From Gibbula magus (Eukaryota > Mollusca > Gastropoda > Trochida > Trochidae), in NCBI GenBank assembly GCA_936450465.1, contig OW388293.1, positions 46,862,040 through 46,926,039 of the forward strand: 64,000 nt of DNA, read 5' to 3'. The notes under the pieces are model-generated. The model had not been told where the DNA came from and ran no database searches. It saw nothing but the letters and a program-made list of their open reading frames with translations. The position numbers and the translations under genes are program-made. The first letter of the stretch is position 1, and each line of letters starts with the position of its first letter. Of this stretch, positions 1-13,492 are shown in pieces.

Positions 1-2990
1 GAGACGATTGTATCCTTTCAAGTTAATGAAATTGTAATAGGATAACTTCTCAAATGCCACTGCCTTACTGTTGCGTTTGGGTAATATAACCTTTATAGAG
101 AGTTACATAATGGCAACTTCAAGATCTTCAAGACCTGACACTAAAGTATTGCTACCAGTGTTGCAATCCACTTGGAAACTGTTGGTATGGAAGTGTCCAT
201 GCGGCCTGTTATCATTGTAGGACTAGTTGTTACACCTTGTCGTATGCAACCTGTAAATAACCTGAACCTGCATCAGATCTGTTGATGGACTCTACACAGG
301 AATAAACCATTGCAATTGAAGCTGTGTGCTACAATTATTTTGCGATAAATCGTACTGTAGGAACGGGTCCGAGAGTTTAGCCTTGATGTTAATACAGTAA
401 TGAAGTAAACACATTATGAATACCATAAGGTGATTTAAGATTATTTTGCAAAGTAAATACACATAATTTGTATCCTTCAAAATAGACAACTAAGGTTTGT
501 AATTATTTTCCAACGCCATGTTCCTTGTTGGAAATTTATTTAATGAGGTTTAACCCTTTAATGTACACATGCCAGCGAAAAGAATGATTCTGCGGTGAAG
601 CAAGTTAAGATTATTTTGCAAGAACTTTATCAATTATTAACCACAATGATTGTTTCTGGATTTTTACCCGATTTTATTTCGATTTTTTTCAAAATGTTTA
701 CGATCAAACTGAGATGACCTTTGGAATTAGATAGTTCTCCCAGAAACCGTTAAAACCTTACAGCCAGATCTTGGAATGTCGGGAAGATAAGAACGTGTAT
801 CTAGCAGTGCTGTTGCATATACCTTGTTTTTGTTGACTCCTTATCATAAAGCGGCATGCGCAGTAGTCCCTATCTCCCATCCTTGTAGATAGAAGAACTT
901 TGTCTTACCTCGGGCACTAGACAAACAAACACACATGATGTAGCCTCACATGAAGTCTCCTGATATTTTTTTGCTGATGTTTTTTATACTTCCGGGTTGT
1001 GTTTGAAACCTTATTTTTCTAAACTGAGATAAAGAACTCTGGCTCTTCCATGAACTGACCTTAACTCAACCAATCTTAAGTAAATATTTCAACATTGGGT
1101 GAAGATTGATCTTTGGGATAAGATTGGTTAGAAGAACAGCACCCAGGCTAGGTGTTATCGAAACGTTCTCAGCCATTACGGAATCCATATGTGAGATACA
1201 ATCAAAGTTAAGAACAAGTATGGTAAAGAACATTTCGAGAGTACGGACCCTGAAATGTCATGACTATGAAGGGTAAATGCATGGAAAACGTTTATACAGA
1301 GTGATGTATGTATGCTGTCTTGAAGGTTATATAAACAGTTGACTAGACACTCCGATCCTTGAAACATGTTTAGGAATCCAATATAAAATATATCTATAAC
1401 TCAATTGAAAAACGAGTGGCTAGATTCCGTCAACCCAGTGTTGTCGTTTTATATAATTTGATATTAAATATATAAATAGTAAACTGAAATCGTGATATTT
1501 CAGAGACTACAAGTTAGTCAGGGTCTTGGACATGTAGAGGTTATCAGAATTGATCTTCAGATTTATTTATCTCGCCAATGCTCGCAAAATACATTGTTTA
1601 TTCCCATTGCAGGATATTGACCATCCCAAAACACAATCGCTTGATAACCTCTATGAATCTTACACCCTACCCAAGTAGGAATGATATCCTGTCTTTTGTG
1701 TATGTTGGGATATGACAAAACTGTCATCTGTAAAGGTTCATGTTTTAATGGTATCGTACAGGTGCAGCAGGTTGGGCGGGACATGTTTACTCTCTGTCGT
1801 GATTATCAACAGTACACCTGCATACCTAAAGTTTGTTAATCTACATGTGTATCTTAGTGCAAATATCATGTAAATTGACGTTCTTTGTTACGTGAATAAA
1901 ATTATATCACATGCTTTGACACTGAATCGTGATATATCCATGAGTAAAACAATCTCAAACGTATTCTGTAATCGTCACGGCAGTAGTGCATGTTTATGCA
2001 ATTTGGCCTACTGAAATGGACAGAAAGAGTCACATTTTGAAAATTGAATCTTCATTAATTTTCGAAAAAAAACCTTTCATATTGACTAAATGAGAACAAA
2101 ATCATCACAAATACCTTGAATGAGTATAAGAGAAAATATATGGAGTATGTTTGACCAAGTGATACTGAATATTTCACAGAAGAAAATATAAGGAAAAGTC
2201 TCGTCCTTTTCGCATGTGACGTCATACATCGATTAATCTTGGCGTCAGTGTAGTGGACTATCGAAACAGAAAGAAGCGTCGACCGTTTTATAACTATTTC
2301 AATGATTTTTCTGTTTGAATAGAATATTACGTATTCATATAAAAGTGCACATACGATTATGATGGCCCCGGTTATGTTGTAATAGATGAGTAACATACAA
2401 CACAGGGCGTGTTGAATGGTGAATGCTATGCTTAAATGAGATAGTAAACTGTTAAAGGGGGGATTAATTTGCTTCTTTTTCACGCTTCCTGTAGACGATG
2501 CAAACATGCGTAGAAATTAAATGACTGTAAATGAAGTCTAAATATTTTATCAAAACCATTAGGTGTCACAACACATTTATTTTACCCTGCCAATGCTCAA
2601 TAGGGAGAAAATAATGACATTGTTATAACGCCGTATATTATGATAATGTAAAGGCATGAGTCATGTCATAGAAAATATTTTAACAGGAATACTGCTCAAT
2701 GTAGATTAACAGGGAAGTCAAGTTGGCGAATCAAAAATTTCCATCGGATATCCGGCGCGTGCAATGCAGATCGACAATCGCTAACTTGAAACAATAATAT
2801 TAACTTATATCCTTACAACATTGTCTATATATACTGAACAATGTTTAATTTATTTTTTTGGGCCATTCCCGAACATAAACTGACAGGCAAAAGAAAGTAT
2901 TCACTTTTTAAATGAAATTACTAAAATTAATATTATTGATGTTGACAGTAAGCATCGGATACACAGGGCCTGAACATTAACTTTTGTTTT
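1..2990. other. no gene recognised
   Basis: AT-rich sequence without a convincing gene. The longest open frame (2055-2507, minus, 150 codons) is full of Phe, Ile, Ser and Tyr, has no recognisable motif and no splice context, and looks like chance in AT-rich DNA. I see no strong repeat here. Confidence 0.6.
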
Positions 2991-3730
2991 TAGCTCATCA
3001 GGCCTGAAAGACGTCCATCCGTCCATCCGTCCGTAAACTTTTCGCTTTTTCGACTTCTTCTCCAGAACCAATGACTCCACAGAGCTGAAATTTTATGTGC
3101 AGACTCCTTGGCCAATGGGGATTTTAAATTGTAGATTTCGTGACCTCATGACCCCAAATGGGGTCACAGGGATCCAATCCTTAAAAACCTATTTTCATCT
3201 TCTTCTCCAGCTCCAAAAGGTCTAGAGAGCTGAATAGTTGTGTGCATACTCCTTGGCCAATGGGGATTCTAAATTGTAGCTTTCATGACCCCGTGACCCC
3301 AAATGGGGTCACAAAGGTCACATCCTTAAAAACCTATTTTCATCTTCTTCTCCATTTCCAAAAGGTCCAGAGAGCTGAAAAGTTGTGTGCAGACACCTTG
3401 GCCAATGGGGATTCTAAATTGTAGATCTTGTGACCCCGTGACCCCAAATGTGTCACAGGGGTCATATCCTTAAAAACCTATTTTCATCTTTATCTCAATT
3501 ATGTAAAGCTCTAGAAAGGTGAAATGTTGTGTAGAGACTCTTTGGTCAAAGGTGATTCTTAATTGTAGGATTGGTGACCCTGTTACTCCAAATGTGGGTC
3601 ACAGGGGTCATGATTTAAAAACCTATTTTTTGCTTGTTTACAATATATTACTTGAGGTCACTTAGATATTCAACCTTACATAATAAATCAATGAAGTCCT
3701 GATCAGCTACAGAGCCCATGGCTCTATTTT
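2991..3730 (+). repeat. dispersed molluscan-type repeat with internal 143-bp tandem units
   Basis: The repeat opens with TAGCTCATCAGGCC followed by a short GTCCATCC run and closes with a segment reading ACAGAGCCCATGGCTC. Between the ends, a unit of about 143 bp is repeated four times, starting near 3056, 3199, 3342 and 3487. Each unit has a 'TTCTTCTCCAG' start, 'AGAGAGCTGAA', 'CCTTGGCCAATGGGGATT' and a 'GACCCCAAATGGGGTCACA' palindrome. Related copies are at 8534-8836 and 15868-16476. It is non-coding; the short open frame inside it is a by-product of the repeat. Confidence 0.8.
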
Positions 3731-5994
3731 TTAAAGTTAAACTAAAACCAGATTAACACATTTTGGAGAACATTGGAAAATATTGATAATCACGTGACTT
3801 TCGTACTGGTGTAAAGTCACGTGACACATAGATTAAAATGCTACACATTATTAATGTTGGCCATCTGTGAAAAAAACACATAAAACCCGTCAAAAGTAAC
3901 ACCAGACAAACGTTAATAACTTCTGAAATTTGACAAAAGCTTGGCAACGGATATCAAAGCTACAAGAGTTGCCCTTGTTCCTGCATTTCTAACATCAATG
4001 TGTTGTCACATTACAGCCGAGTTTGGGGAGATATTTGACAATCCCAGAACACAAAAACAATGGTCTTTTTGCCCCATGAAGGCTGATATCTGCTTGCGTT
4101 CGACCGACGCCAACGCTATCTCTGAGTGACGTCATTGACGGCGACCACCATAGATTGGCGTGCCACTATGCACACGTGCACCAGAAGATCTTGAACTGGT
4201 AGGTACTGACCGCTGAACTTTGGTGTATGGCCAATGTCAGTATGGCTGTGGCAACGTCGGTTTGACATGCAACGTTACAGCTTTACAATAAATTCTATTT
4301 TCTCAAGATTTGTCGCTGAGTGGACAACTGTCTGACGGTCCACAATGGCGTGCTAGAAACAAAATACACCCTTTTAATTTTAATTCAAACAGACAGTGCA
4401 TGTAATAATGCGTTGACACACGAATCGACCCCATTTGGCACCCATGTGGCACATTTTACAAATTGAACTTTGGATTTCTTATGTGCAAAACTGGCTGATT
4501 AAACGTTAAAGTTTAGGATTTTGATGTTTTCCAAAATGAATGAACTATCCGTTGTACCTCATCTCAAACTTCTACCATATTTAGTTTTTTAAGTATAGTG
4601 ATTTAAAAAGAGGTGTTCCTTCTTTCTTTCACCTGTTTATTTTCAACTACATGTATGTATTTAGTCTGAGTTAGCAAGTTGTATATTACCATTTCAGTGT
4701 GTGATAAGAGTTACACATGTGTAAATCAATATATCGATCATATACTGAGACCACGACAAGAAGAAGAAGACATTATGTTCGAGCCATATGTTTGCAAATT
4801 CAAAACTAAAACTTTTACGTTATGATACTGGATTATTTTACCCAGCAGAATCCTAAACTTGTTATGTTTTACACTTTAGAATGTTCCTTTTTATGCTTGC
4901 ACTTCGTGTGTATTGTAATACCATGTACGCATTGGGTAAAGTAAAAAGGAAATATTAATCTGTAAAGGCATATTATATAATTTTTATTCAAAATATACAG
5001 TTATAAATTTCAATATCATAGAGAAAGAGCCTTAATCCAAACTAAACTTTCAATGTTCTCGAGGAGAGATTACCAACCTAATGTTTCTCTGGGTTAGTAT
5101 TCTCAACACGCGATGTGACAATCTCAGTGTCCGGCTATTAACTAAACATTAGACACCCCCCGTATGAATTTGTCATCTGTGTTGATTAATTACATACAGT
5201 CAATTTCCCGTCTATTACAAGCAGCTAGATCAGTACTCAACAAGGCGAAAAGCCGCGCTAATGGAGTAAGAAGCTCTCTTTCTCGTCTTGCAGAAGTTAT
5301 CATGCTTTTCTGATTCTGTTGTTTTCGACTGTGGCGCCGCTATCGATGAGTATGCGTCTTCCAATACACGCAGTTTGTTGTTGACAGTGAGATGGCTTTG
5401 ACTTATCAATATTTACTAGAGTCGTTGCAGACGAAATTTCAATTTTTATGTAAAGTGTATGTTGTATCCAAGGATTCGTGTTATCTAAATTGAAAATAGA
5501 AATATAAAACTGTAATATATATTCATTGTAAAAAAAGACTTACTTAATTCTTAAGAATTAACAATCATGACAATGAACCAAATATGCTCATGTTTTGATT
5601 GCATCTAAAAGTAATACTCAAGATTGTTCCTTTTGAAAACGTCCAACTCTCCATTTTATGTTTGATAATACTTTATGTAGTACTGTAAGTGAATGCCCTT
5701 GACTTACCCAAACATGGCATGCTTCTCACGATTATTACAATTAAGCACGATACATTGATTATTACACAAATAACTGTTATATTCGATGATGTTTACGAAA
5801 TTAGTTTGTATGTTATGCAATAAAGGAACGACAGCAAGTGTCATCCATAATTTTAGAGTATTTTGTAAATGGAACACTTTTTAGTGAATGATGGTACCAT
5901 TATTATTACTGTTACTCTATGTTAAAATTCCGGGTCGTTTGAGTTACTTTAAATAACAACAATCAGATTTTCTGAATATATGCTCACTCTCACA
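3731..5994. other. no gene recognised
   Basis: AT-rich sequence without a supported gene. A short GC-richer patch near 5270-5350 follows a splice-acceptor-like TCTTGCAG, but its reading frames close quickly and I do not call an exon. Confidence 0.5.
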
Positions 5995-6120
5995 TTCAAC
6001 ATGATGAAGGAGTAAATATATACTCCGAAACGTCCTGTATTTTCACATAAAGTTTTTATCTAGAAAATCTTAATGTTCTTATGTATGCCACTTCTAAATG
6101 CCATTCAAAGACTTTCAATA
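5995..6120 (+). repeat. fragment of a dispersed repeat (copy 1)
   Basis: The segment contains 'GGAGTAAATATATACTCC', 'AAACGTCCTGTATTTTCACA', 'ATCTAGAAAATCTT' and 'GCCACTTCTAAATGCCATTC'. The same ordered blocks recur near 32628-32745 and as both arms of the foldback at 37195-37440, so this is one dispersed family. No terminal structure is preserved here. Confidence 0.6.
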
Positions 6121-6168
6121 ACTGCATAATGTCTGAGAGGATTTCACATCAAACGTCGTGCAGTGAAA

Positions 6169-6345
6169 ATGAGTGCTGGGAAAAGTTTTATTAGCATATG
6201 TGTCAGTATGATATTTATGACTCTGCTCACGAGTAATGCGTTCTTCTGGCTGATCGTCAGCACCGAGCTGCTGTTGACGACGGAGGCGCCAAGGTCGATG
6301 CTACTCAAGATTAACTCTGACATGCTTTTATCTGCTTTGACGTGA
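6169..6345 (+). CDS. weak candidate exon for a small hydrophobic peptide
   Basis: A 58-codon open frame starts at an ATG five bases after an acceptor-like CAG (6161-6163). Its stop lies nine bases before a good donor-like CAAG|GTGAGC (6354/6355). The segment is clearly richer in GC than its surroundings. The predicted peptide starts MSAGKSFISICVSMIFMTLL, which resembles a signal or membrane segment, and continues with a second hydrophobic stretch and TTEAPRSM. I do not recognise the family. The opposite strand is also open across the same region, so the coding strand, and whether this is coding at all, is unsettled. Confidence 0.2.
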   Translation: MSAGKSFISICVSMIFMTLLTSNAFFWLIVSTELLLTTEAPRSMLLKINSDMLLSALT

Positions 6346-6359
6346 CTTGCCAAGGTGAG

Positions 6360-8284
6360 CACGATACTTTATGCAGCAAGCTAGTCTCGAAGGTATTGCT
6401 TATCTTTCTAGCTGGAACAGTAATTCTCGACTAAGTATGTGTGTGTGGTGTTTTTATATTCAAATAAAAAGTTTTGACATGAGGATGATTTTTTTTCAAT
6501 TTTCTCGTGTTTATTTCCTGCTTGGGATATTTGAATTGGAATTTGAATGAACTCAGATTATAACGTTTTCGTAATACGGCCATAGGAATATGTTTTACAC
6601 GGATATTTTCATGGTAATTCCCTCATTTTAAAGTTTTCATTGTAAATCACTGATTTTTCTGTAATTCTCTGGTTTTTATTCTCTGATTGCTTTCTAGTGA
6701 TTTCATGACGTTTCATATCATTTGACTGAAATGAACGTTTCCATGGTAACTGTGTACGAATGTTGAATGAATATAACACTTCTTCTCTATTAGAACACTT
6801 TATATTATTGAGTTTCGCTAGATAGTGAAATTAACCTTTCGAGTTACTAAGCTGAAGTGTAAATTTCCGTGGTAAATTCAGAACATTAGGAATTCATGTT
6901 CTGATATATGTTCCTGTATTTGAAAGAGCGTACACGTACATGTTCGTCAATTACGTTATACTTGGCAATGGTAGTTTACTGCAGTAAATTGCGTATTTGA
7001 ATTTGGTCCGGGTTCGAATCTCCAGTTTGGTTTGGACTCAATGATACGATGAAAATAAGTGTAGTTCACTGTCAATCAACACAGGTAAATTTTCAAATCA
7101 ACCAACAGAATGAAGAATACAATAAAGTCATGTTACAATGTTTGGTTTATGCTCACCATGTCCAAGCTAACAGTCCGAGGTTTCTATGCAATGACTAACC
7201 AACGTGAAGCTGCTTACTGCTAATCATGTTAATGGTTCTCTAAGCTTTGTGATGTTTTATATAGTTCAATTTCACCGGCTTATTCACTGTGTTTTAAAAT
7301 GGTATTTGATATACTCATAGCGTCTATACCCTTTTCAGAATGAGGTGAGAGATTTGAGAAATAAGTTTATTTTTCTTATCTGAGCTGAGACTTCTGAATT
7401 TTCAGAAACCTCTTCAACACACTGATAATGGGCAGCTAGTTAGTCAGTAATGTGTTCTCGGCGAGGGGGATTAATTTCCTCTAATGGTAACCTTGAACAG
7501 AAAAGCAAAACAATGTCACATGAAAGAATGCCTTGCTAAAACTCTCTTTCAAACTTCCGTAAAGTTCGTATGAATAATCATTTAATTACTTGCAGTTATT
7601 TTAATACCGTAAGCGAACACGAAGCTTTCTATGAAAATTAAGAAAGTTCCTTCAAAGTTTTAAATGATAAGACTTAAAAAATAAAAAAATAAAAAAATTG
7701 TGGTGAAATAAAAGCCCTTTTCTCAATAAAAAAAATACAACAAAAATAAAATAATATGAAGGCCAGAAACTTGAAATGAAAGCATCAGCAAATGAAGTTG
7801 CAGTTCCGTTAATAGGACTGTACACAATTTATGTGTGCATGGTACTGTATTGGCTGAAGCCCAACGGAATCATGATGTACGGCTTAGCTGTGAAGAAACA
7901 TTGCCATTTAATGACTTATAGGGCTTATCTGTACTTATCTTCGGCTGCTACTGTCCCGGATCAGTGTTGTGTGAAGATAAACTAACGTTGATGTTAATTC
8001 CTCGTGTAGATCTAAGATTATGAAGAAATCGTTTTCTTTGCTTTGTATTTTCACCGTCTACTTTGTCGTGTTGTTTACGTTATTAGTAAACTTTTGCTTT
8101 ATGGATTTCTGAGGGTATTTACACTACCTGTGCTAAGCTTAACCAGGCTTCCGCATCGTTCCCTGATTTATTGGGGTATACTGTAAGTAATAACAAGTTA
8201 CCGTTATGTATACGCTTCCCAGATCGAAGAGCCCCTGTGTTATCAGATGTGTTTATTAACACTTTGCTTCATCATCTACAGCCA
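6360..8284. other. no gene recognised
   Basis: AT-rich DNA. A GGGTTCGAATCTCC segment near 7010-7023 looks like a tRNA B-box and may mark a decayed SINE. An A-rich low-complexity tract lies at about 7673-7760. No supported gene. Confidence 0.5.
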
Positions 8285-8513
8285 AGGATGTAGCACAGTT
8301 GGTAGAGTGTCCGATCATCTTGAAGGTCGGGGCCTCGTCATATCGAAAGACGTTAAAAGATGGGAGTTGTTGCTTCCTTGATTAGTACTCAGCATTATAA
8401 GGATAGATTAACTATTGAACTGGCGCTGCACCGTCGCTGCTCGGTGACAGGAACCCGCAAAGAATTTCCGAATTTACATTGTAATGTGGACAATAAAGCG
8501 TTATTATTATTAA
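8285..8513 (+). mobile_element. tRNA-derived SINE
   Basis: The 5' part is tRNA-like, with an A-box-like TAGCACAGTTGGTAGAG at 8291 and a hairpin-like GATCATCTTGAAGGTC after it. A non-tRNA body follows, containing 'AAAAGATGGGAGTTGTTGCT', and the 3' end is AATAAAGCG followed by an ATT repeat (to about 8513). This head-body-short-tandem-tail layout is that of a SINE mobilised by a LINE that recognises a simple-repeat tail. The small open frame overlapping it at 8360 is not a gene. Confidence 0.7.
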
Positions 8514-8533
8514 CGAAAGCATGTTTACATTTT

Positions 8534-8836
8534 AGCTCATCAGGCTTATGGGCTTATGGCATGGGCCGTTGGCTGGCGTCCGTCGGGCGTCGGGCGTCGG
8601 GCGTCGGGCGTCGTCCGTTAACTTTTCACATCTTCGACTTCTCCTCTAGAATCGCTACACCCCAAAGTTGAATTTTGGGCCCTGTGCATCTAGAGGATCT
8701 GTTATGTACTGATAGGTTTGAAGACTGAGATTTTCCAGGGTAAGGGAATGTGTATTATATTGAAAACAATTCATTTTGGTTTTCTACCTCAAACAATACA
8801 ATTCCTGATGAGCCACATAGCCCATGGCTCTATTTT
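8534..8836 (+). repeat. dispersed molluscan-type repeat, short copy
   Basis: It opens with TTAGCTCATCAGGC and ends with GATGAGCCACATAGCCCATGGCTC, as in the copy at 2991-3730, so the outer ends are roughly complementary. Inside is a GGGCGTC heptamer repeated about four times (near 8585-8612) in place of the GTCCATCC run, then 'GTCCGTTAACTTTTCACATC' and a single degenerate copy of the 'CTTCTCCTCTAGAA' unit. It lacks the 143-bp amplification seen in the first copy. Confidence 0.75.
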
Positions 8837-11703
8837 AATAGTCGGCGTCAAAGTCAAGCCGTATGCAACAGCTCGCTACTCTTAGTTCTAGTGCTTGGGA
8901 TCACACCTGTACATGCATACGATATGCTAAATATTACATACATGTAGATGATAAATGAAGCGAATGATGTAGGATTTAACGTTACTTTCAAGAGTATTTA
9001 ACTTAACCTTATCACGCAATCTATTCGCCTATTTACAGAAAAGCATGGTTTATTAATATGATCATCCAGAGCAACTATGCATGGATATCCTTACATTTCC
9101 AAGATGCCTTTTGTTTTTGGGCAAAATTTAGCAGCGGAGGAAACCTACTTTTGCGTGTCGATATTATGTGAAACAATGTCGCCTGTGTTTAACAACGTAA
9201 CAATAAGAAACAGATAATATGGGTTCCAGGAAGTTCGAGGTGAGGTTAACTGAGTCCAAAAAGTTACTCCTTTTCTGAATGCATTTTTAAAAAAAAAAGG
9301 CAAAGTTCAATTTGAATGAATTTTAAAAATGTAGACAGTTATATTTGTTCATCCTTCTTCATTACCTCAATATACAGAGTTCAGGAGAACACTGACAGAA
9401 GGAGACGTAGCTAACGGATTTATCGTGAAGTATATTAGAAATATAAACATTTATGAACATTTTAGTGACTTGTTTTAAGCTATTGCGTATTCATACTTTC
9501 ACACGAAGTACATGGCTTACAATGCCCTATTTGTTTGCTTCCCGGTGGCTGTCACTCAAGTCGGGTTTAAAGTCAGAAATTGTATCATGTTTTGCTGACA
9601 TGGTATATATTGCTGTTCACTTTATCATGTTATGGCTCGAACTTTAGTTAGTCTCAAATGTCTTTGGAAGGTTCTACTTCTATATAACTTAATTAAATCC
9701 TCAGGTGAAGGATTGCTCTATATTCGAGCTATTCTTGTCCGATGTGCCATATAAACTGTAACGTCACGTGACCATAACTGACAATGTTGTCGTCTGCTTG
9801 TCACTCGCAGACGACACCACAACGCAACAGTCACAGGTGTGTTGTAGAAACTACTTCGCAAATAGTCCATGGATGCTGAGAATCTTCCATCTTTACAAGG
9901 CGATTTCTCTTCCAAAGGATACATTTGTGCAACCATCGATTTGTGAATGATAGATCGGCAAACCACAGTTGTGGTATGACAAATTGGCTAGCGAATTCTG
10001 CGTGAGTATACAATGTGTGAGAACTTGCACGACAGTCATGTATATGGTATGCGGTCTCCGACTCGCTAAACACAATAAGCTGAGTTGATTGCAATCGACA
10101 AGCATAGGTATACTGTAACAGTTTATGTGTACCCAGCTCACTGACTCGCAACATGGGGCGTATTAGGGAATGAATACATTATTGCAGTTCCTCTGTAAAT
10201 TAGCCGAGCTTTTTAAAGATCTGTATTAGGCTCGACCTTGAGCTAGTTGGTAATTTACCAGTAATGGTTTAGACATATGTGGATGCCATTCTTTATCTTA
10301 TATTCGTCGTGTACGTGTCTAGTCTTTCGAAGATAGTTGTTTACAATGAGGTTCTTAAAACCAAGATGCTTCATAACAGTTCGTGCCGTGTAGCTTCATT
10401 GGTCAAACGTCACTATTGCACAAGATGTGGTTTTATTTATGGCACATCATCCACAATGGTTAACTTGATAACGAGGGTGATAATCCACTATGTAGACCCA
10501 CAGTTCATTCCGGCAGTCACCAATCACTCTGTGTTAAGCTTATACGTGATGTGAATCCTTGCTTGTTTCAATGATAGCATGGTCAGTCTGGACGCTTTTC
10601 GCTCTCCCGGTAACGTGTTTGTAATTATCGATACGCATTGTCCATCGTTGTATGAATTTGTCTTGTTGAATAGAACACGTAGAATCTTGAAACTGGTCGT
10701 AGAACAGCTCCCCGGTTCCCCCAGAACAAAGAACACCACGGCCCTCTGTCTGTCTTTGATAATCGGAGACGGTATCCTTCTCGAGAAAACAACACGTCGT
10801 TCTGAGTTCTAGGCTATAGGACACTCGCACCTTGCTTTCTTAGATACAAAAACCGTCTCCATCCCCACCTACCCCACATTTTTTAGACACAGGAAAAATA
10901 CCGTTTCCACTCCACCTACCCCCAAATTCTTTTTGAGACACAGAACACCTGCCTATTGCTTAGATCCAAAGGCTACCCTCGCTTCACCAGACTCTTTCTT
11001 CTACCTCAAGATACCAATCCTTTTCTGAACACTATATTATTTATACATACAGGTATGTACATTGTTTCTTAGGCTGTTCTTTGCCCTGTTGCAAAAAGCT
11101 ATATGGATATGTTAACTCATTACCGTGCCTAATATGTAATGTTAAAATATAAACTTTAAGCTATGCCTACCTGCCAGGGTTCTGCTTTCTGTGGTATCTC
11201 AAGTATCTTTGACTCCCTTAGCGCCAAAAAGGCGTAGATTTTATCAAAAGAGATTCACCTAGGTTTACATGTCAGGAGCTAATAGTTAAAGGCGATGTGA
11301 AGGACAAAGGTTAAAAGTATTGAGTACACTAGACAAAGTGCCTTTCATTATGATACCATATGGCAGCAGATTAAAAGTCTTTCTTACAGTACGGTTTGAC
11401 AAAACGACTAGTGACATTAAACATATTAACAAGAGTCTTGTGTATATGTATGTCTTCAGTAACACCGTACAACATTATGAGTATTGTAGTGTAATATATT
11501 TGTGGTTACATCACCATTTTTCATAAAATAAAAGAGGAATTTGTAGGACAATTTATTAAATGTATTATTTGATGCAGTTTTAATGATAAACCATAGTACC
11601 TTCCTTGAATAGAATGTTAAAATCACACCGTTTGTGTTGTATGTTCAGTTTGCCATCAAAACCAAGCATAGAGAACGGATAACCAATGTTTCAGGGCCTA
11701 TCT
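8837..11703. other. no gene recognised
   Basis: Several open frames of 60-107 codons overlap on both strands between 9.7 and 10.8 kb, but none has a motif, splice context or an exclusive strand. A perfect 9-bp-stem hairpin lies at 9789-9815. A CT-rich stretch at about 10830-10950 contains two diverged copies of a CCACCTACCCC/AGACACAG segment. Confidence 0.5.
9789..9815. other. perfect 9-bp hairpin
   Basis: GTCGTCTGC, a nine-base loop, then GCAGACGAC. It stands alone, with no U-run after it and no adjacent gene. Confidence 0.6.
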
Positions 11704-11962
11704 ACTGAATGACATGTTACCCTTTATTGAATGACATGTTACCCATTACTGAATGACGTGTTATCCATTATTGAATTACGTGTTGCCCTTTACTGAATGC
11801 CATGTTACCAATTACGGAATGGCATGTAGACTTTTTAGAATGACATGTTACCCGTTATTGAATGACATTTTACCCATTACGGAATTACATGTTACCTATT
11901 ACTTTATTACATGCCACCTATTACTGAATGACACGTTATTCCATTACTGAATGGTATGTTGG
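11704..11962. repeat. 22-bp minisatellite
   Basis: About a dozen diverged copies of a unit close to TGAATGACATGTTACCCATTAC in tandem. The open frame that runs through part of it is a consequence of the repeat and should not be read as a gene. Confidence 0.85.
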
Positions 11963-13492
11963 ATGACATGTAACGTATATATGTATATGCATTAATATCA
12001 ATAAATATGTATTAAGTGAACACGAAAAAATGATTTAATAGCGTGACATCTAATTCAAAGCATGTGTTGCGCACTGTGTTACCGTTTGTCAGTAGTATAG
12101 TGTTGTGCACTTAACAACGATATATCGTAAATGATATCATATTGCAATCAGTTGTAGTATAGGTTACGAGTTTTATTTTTATTTTTATGATTTCTAAATT
12201 AATTGTTCACCAGCATGGAAAAGCCAAACCGTAAAACACGAGTTTCCTAGAGATTGTTTATCCTTATTTATCTGAAGATAAACCGAGACGTTTAAGAGCT
12301 TTTCTTTGATTAACTGTCTGATGAGGGAAACGGAACCGGAAGTAAGTTCAACATCCGGGTAGACTTCGTCAACCAATAAACAAGCGTCAGCAAATGTTTA
12401 GTGCATATCTATGTAGGTGTAATTACATGTACCGAGTTGGGTTGCATGGAAGTGTATTTAAACGCATGCACGATGGGATGGGTTTGTTTACGTGGGAGTG
12501 CCTTACTTTGTTTTGGTTTAATTTTGTAATGTACATAACGATATTTAAAGGAGCAGCGAGACGAGTTTTATGTGGAGATTACGTTCATTGTATGTTATTC
12601 TCCTATAATCATTTTCATATATTTCTTCTCAAAATGGTATTTTATCGATGTATTTCAGTTGCTTGTATCAAGTATCGGCAGCATAAATCCACAAAAGTAT
12701 TAATTGTGTATATATGGTGACGTGAGAAGGGTTTCATGATAGACACGGGGTCTCACGCCTGGAAATGGTTTCTTTATACATTGATGGCCTCCTTGACTGG
12801 CGGGTTTATCGATGTATCGTCTGTAGTCCAGGCTACGTGAATCATGTGAAATGTGAGAATGCTGTATTTTCACCAAACATCTAATTCAATATATCATCAA
12901 ATATCTATTGTTAAAATATCCCCTTATCCGCAAATATGTAGTCGTGAGACATGTCTCGTTACCGCTGTTTTTCACACTCGTAGAGCCGATGAATGGCTTC
13001 ACTGTTCGTATTTTTTAAATTTGAATGCATTATTCATAATTCTTTTCAAATTGTCAACTCTGAAGCCACAATAACACCCTAATTGGATGGACTTTGTTTT
13101 ATTCATTTTATTATACTTATATGCATAAATAGACAAATGTTCTCGACTTTTCATCGAACTCTTCCTTTTCACAAACATCATAATAATTGCACCTTGATCC
13201 CGTCCGTATTGTTAAATGCATACTAGTAAAATCCATTTGTTAAAATCCCTTCCATTTATGGTATATTTTAATATACTTACTTTGTTTCTCTCAAATAATG
13301 AAAAGCACAATTATATTTTTAAATGTACAGACAAGGTATAAAGAACATCGAAAAATATGTATTTGAGTCCCTAAATTAACCACAAACCTTAAAATTTACC
13401 TTCATTAACCTTCAAACTTCTGTGTTGCGTTACACTCTGTGTATGAGACTGGTTTAGTCTTTCACTCAAATGCTCAAGAGAATGTAATCATA
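11963..13492. other. no gene recognised
   Basis: Two open frames (12194-12376 minus, 12394-12720 plus) have no recognisable domain and no good splice signals. I see no other structure. Confidence 0.5.

Noticed and set aside
2055..2507. 150-codon minus-strand frame
   Set aside because: AT-driven composition, no motif, no splice signals.
7010..7023. GGGTTCGAATCTCC as part of a tRNA gene
   Set aside because: B-box-like only; no acceptor-stem pairing or A-box at the right distance could be found.
9718..10154. Overlapping frames on both strands at 9.7-10.2 kb
   Set aside because: Several mutually overlapping frames without motif or splice support; typical of chance in a slightly GC-richer patch.
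12194..12376. 60-codon minus-strand frame with a plausible-looking composition
   Set aside because: I considered a small helical nuclear protein but found no matching motif, neighbouring exon or splice site.
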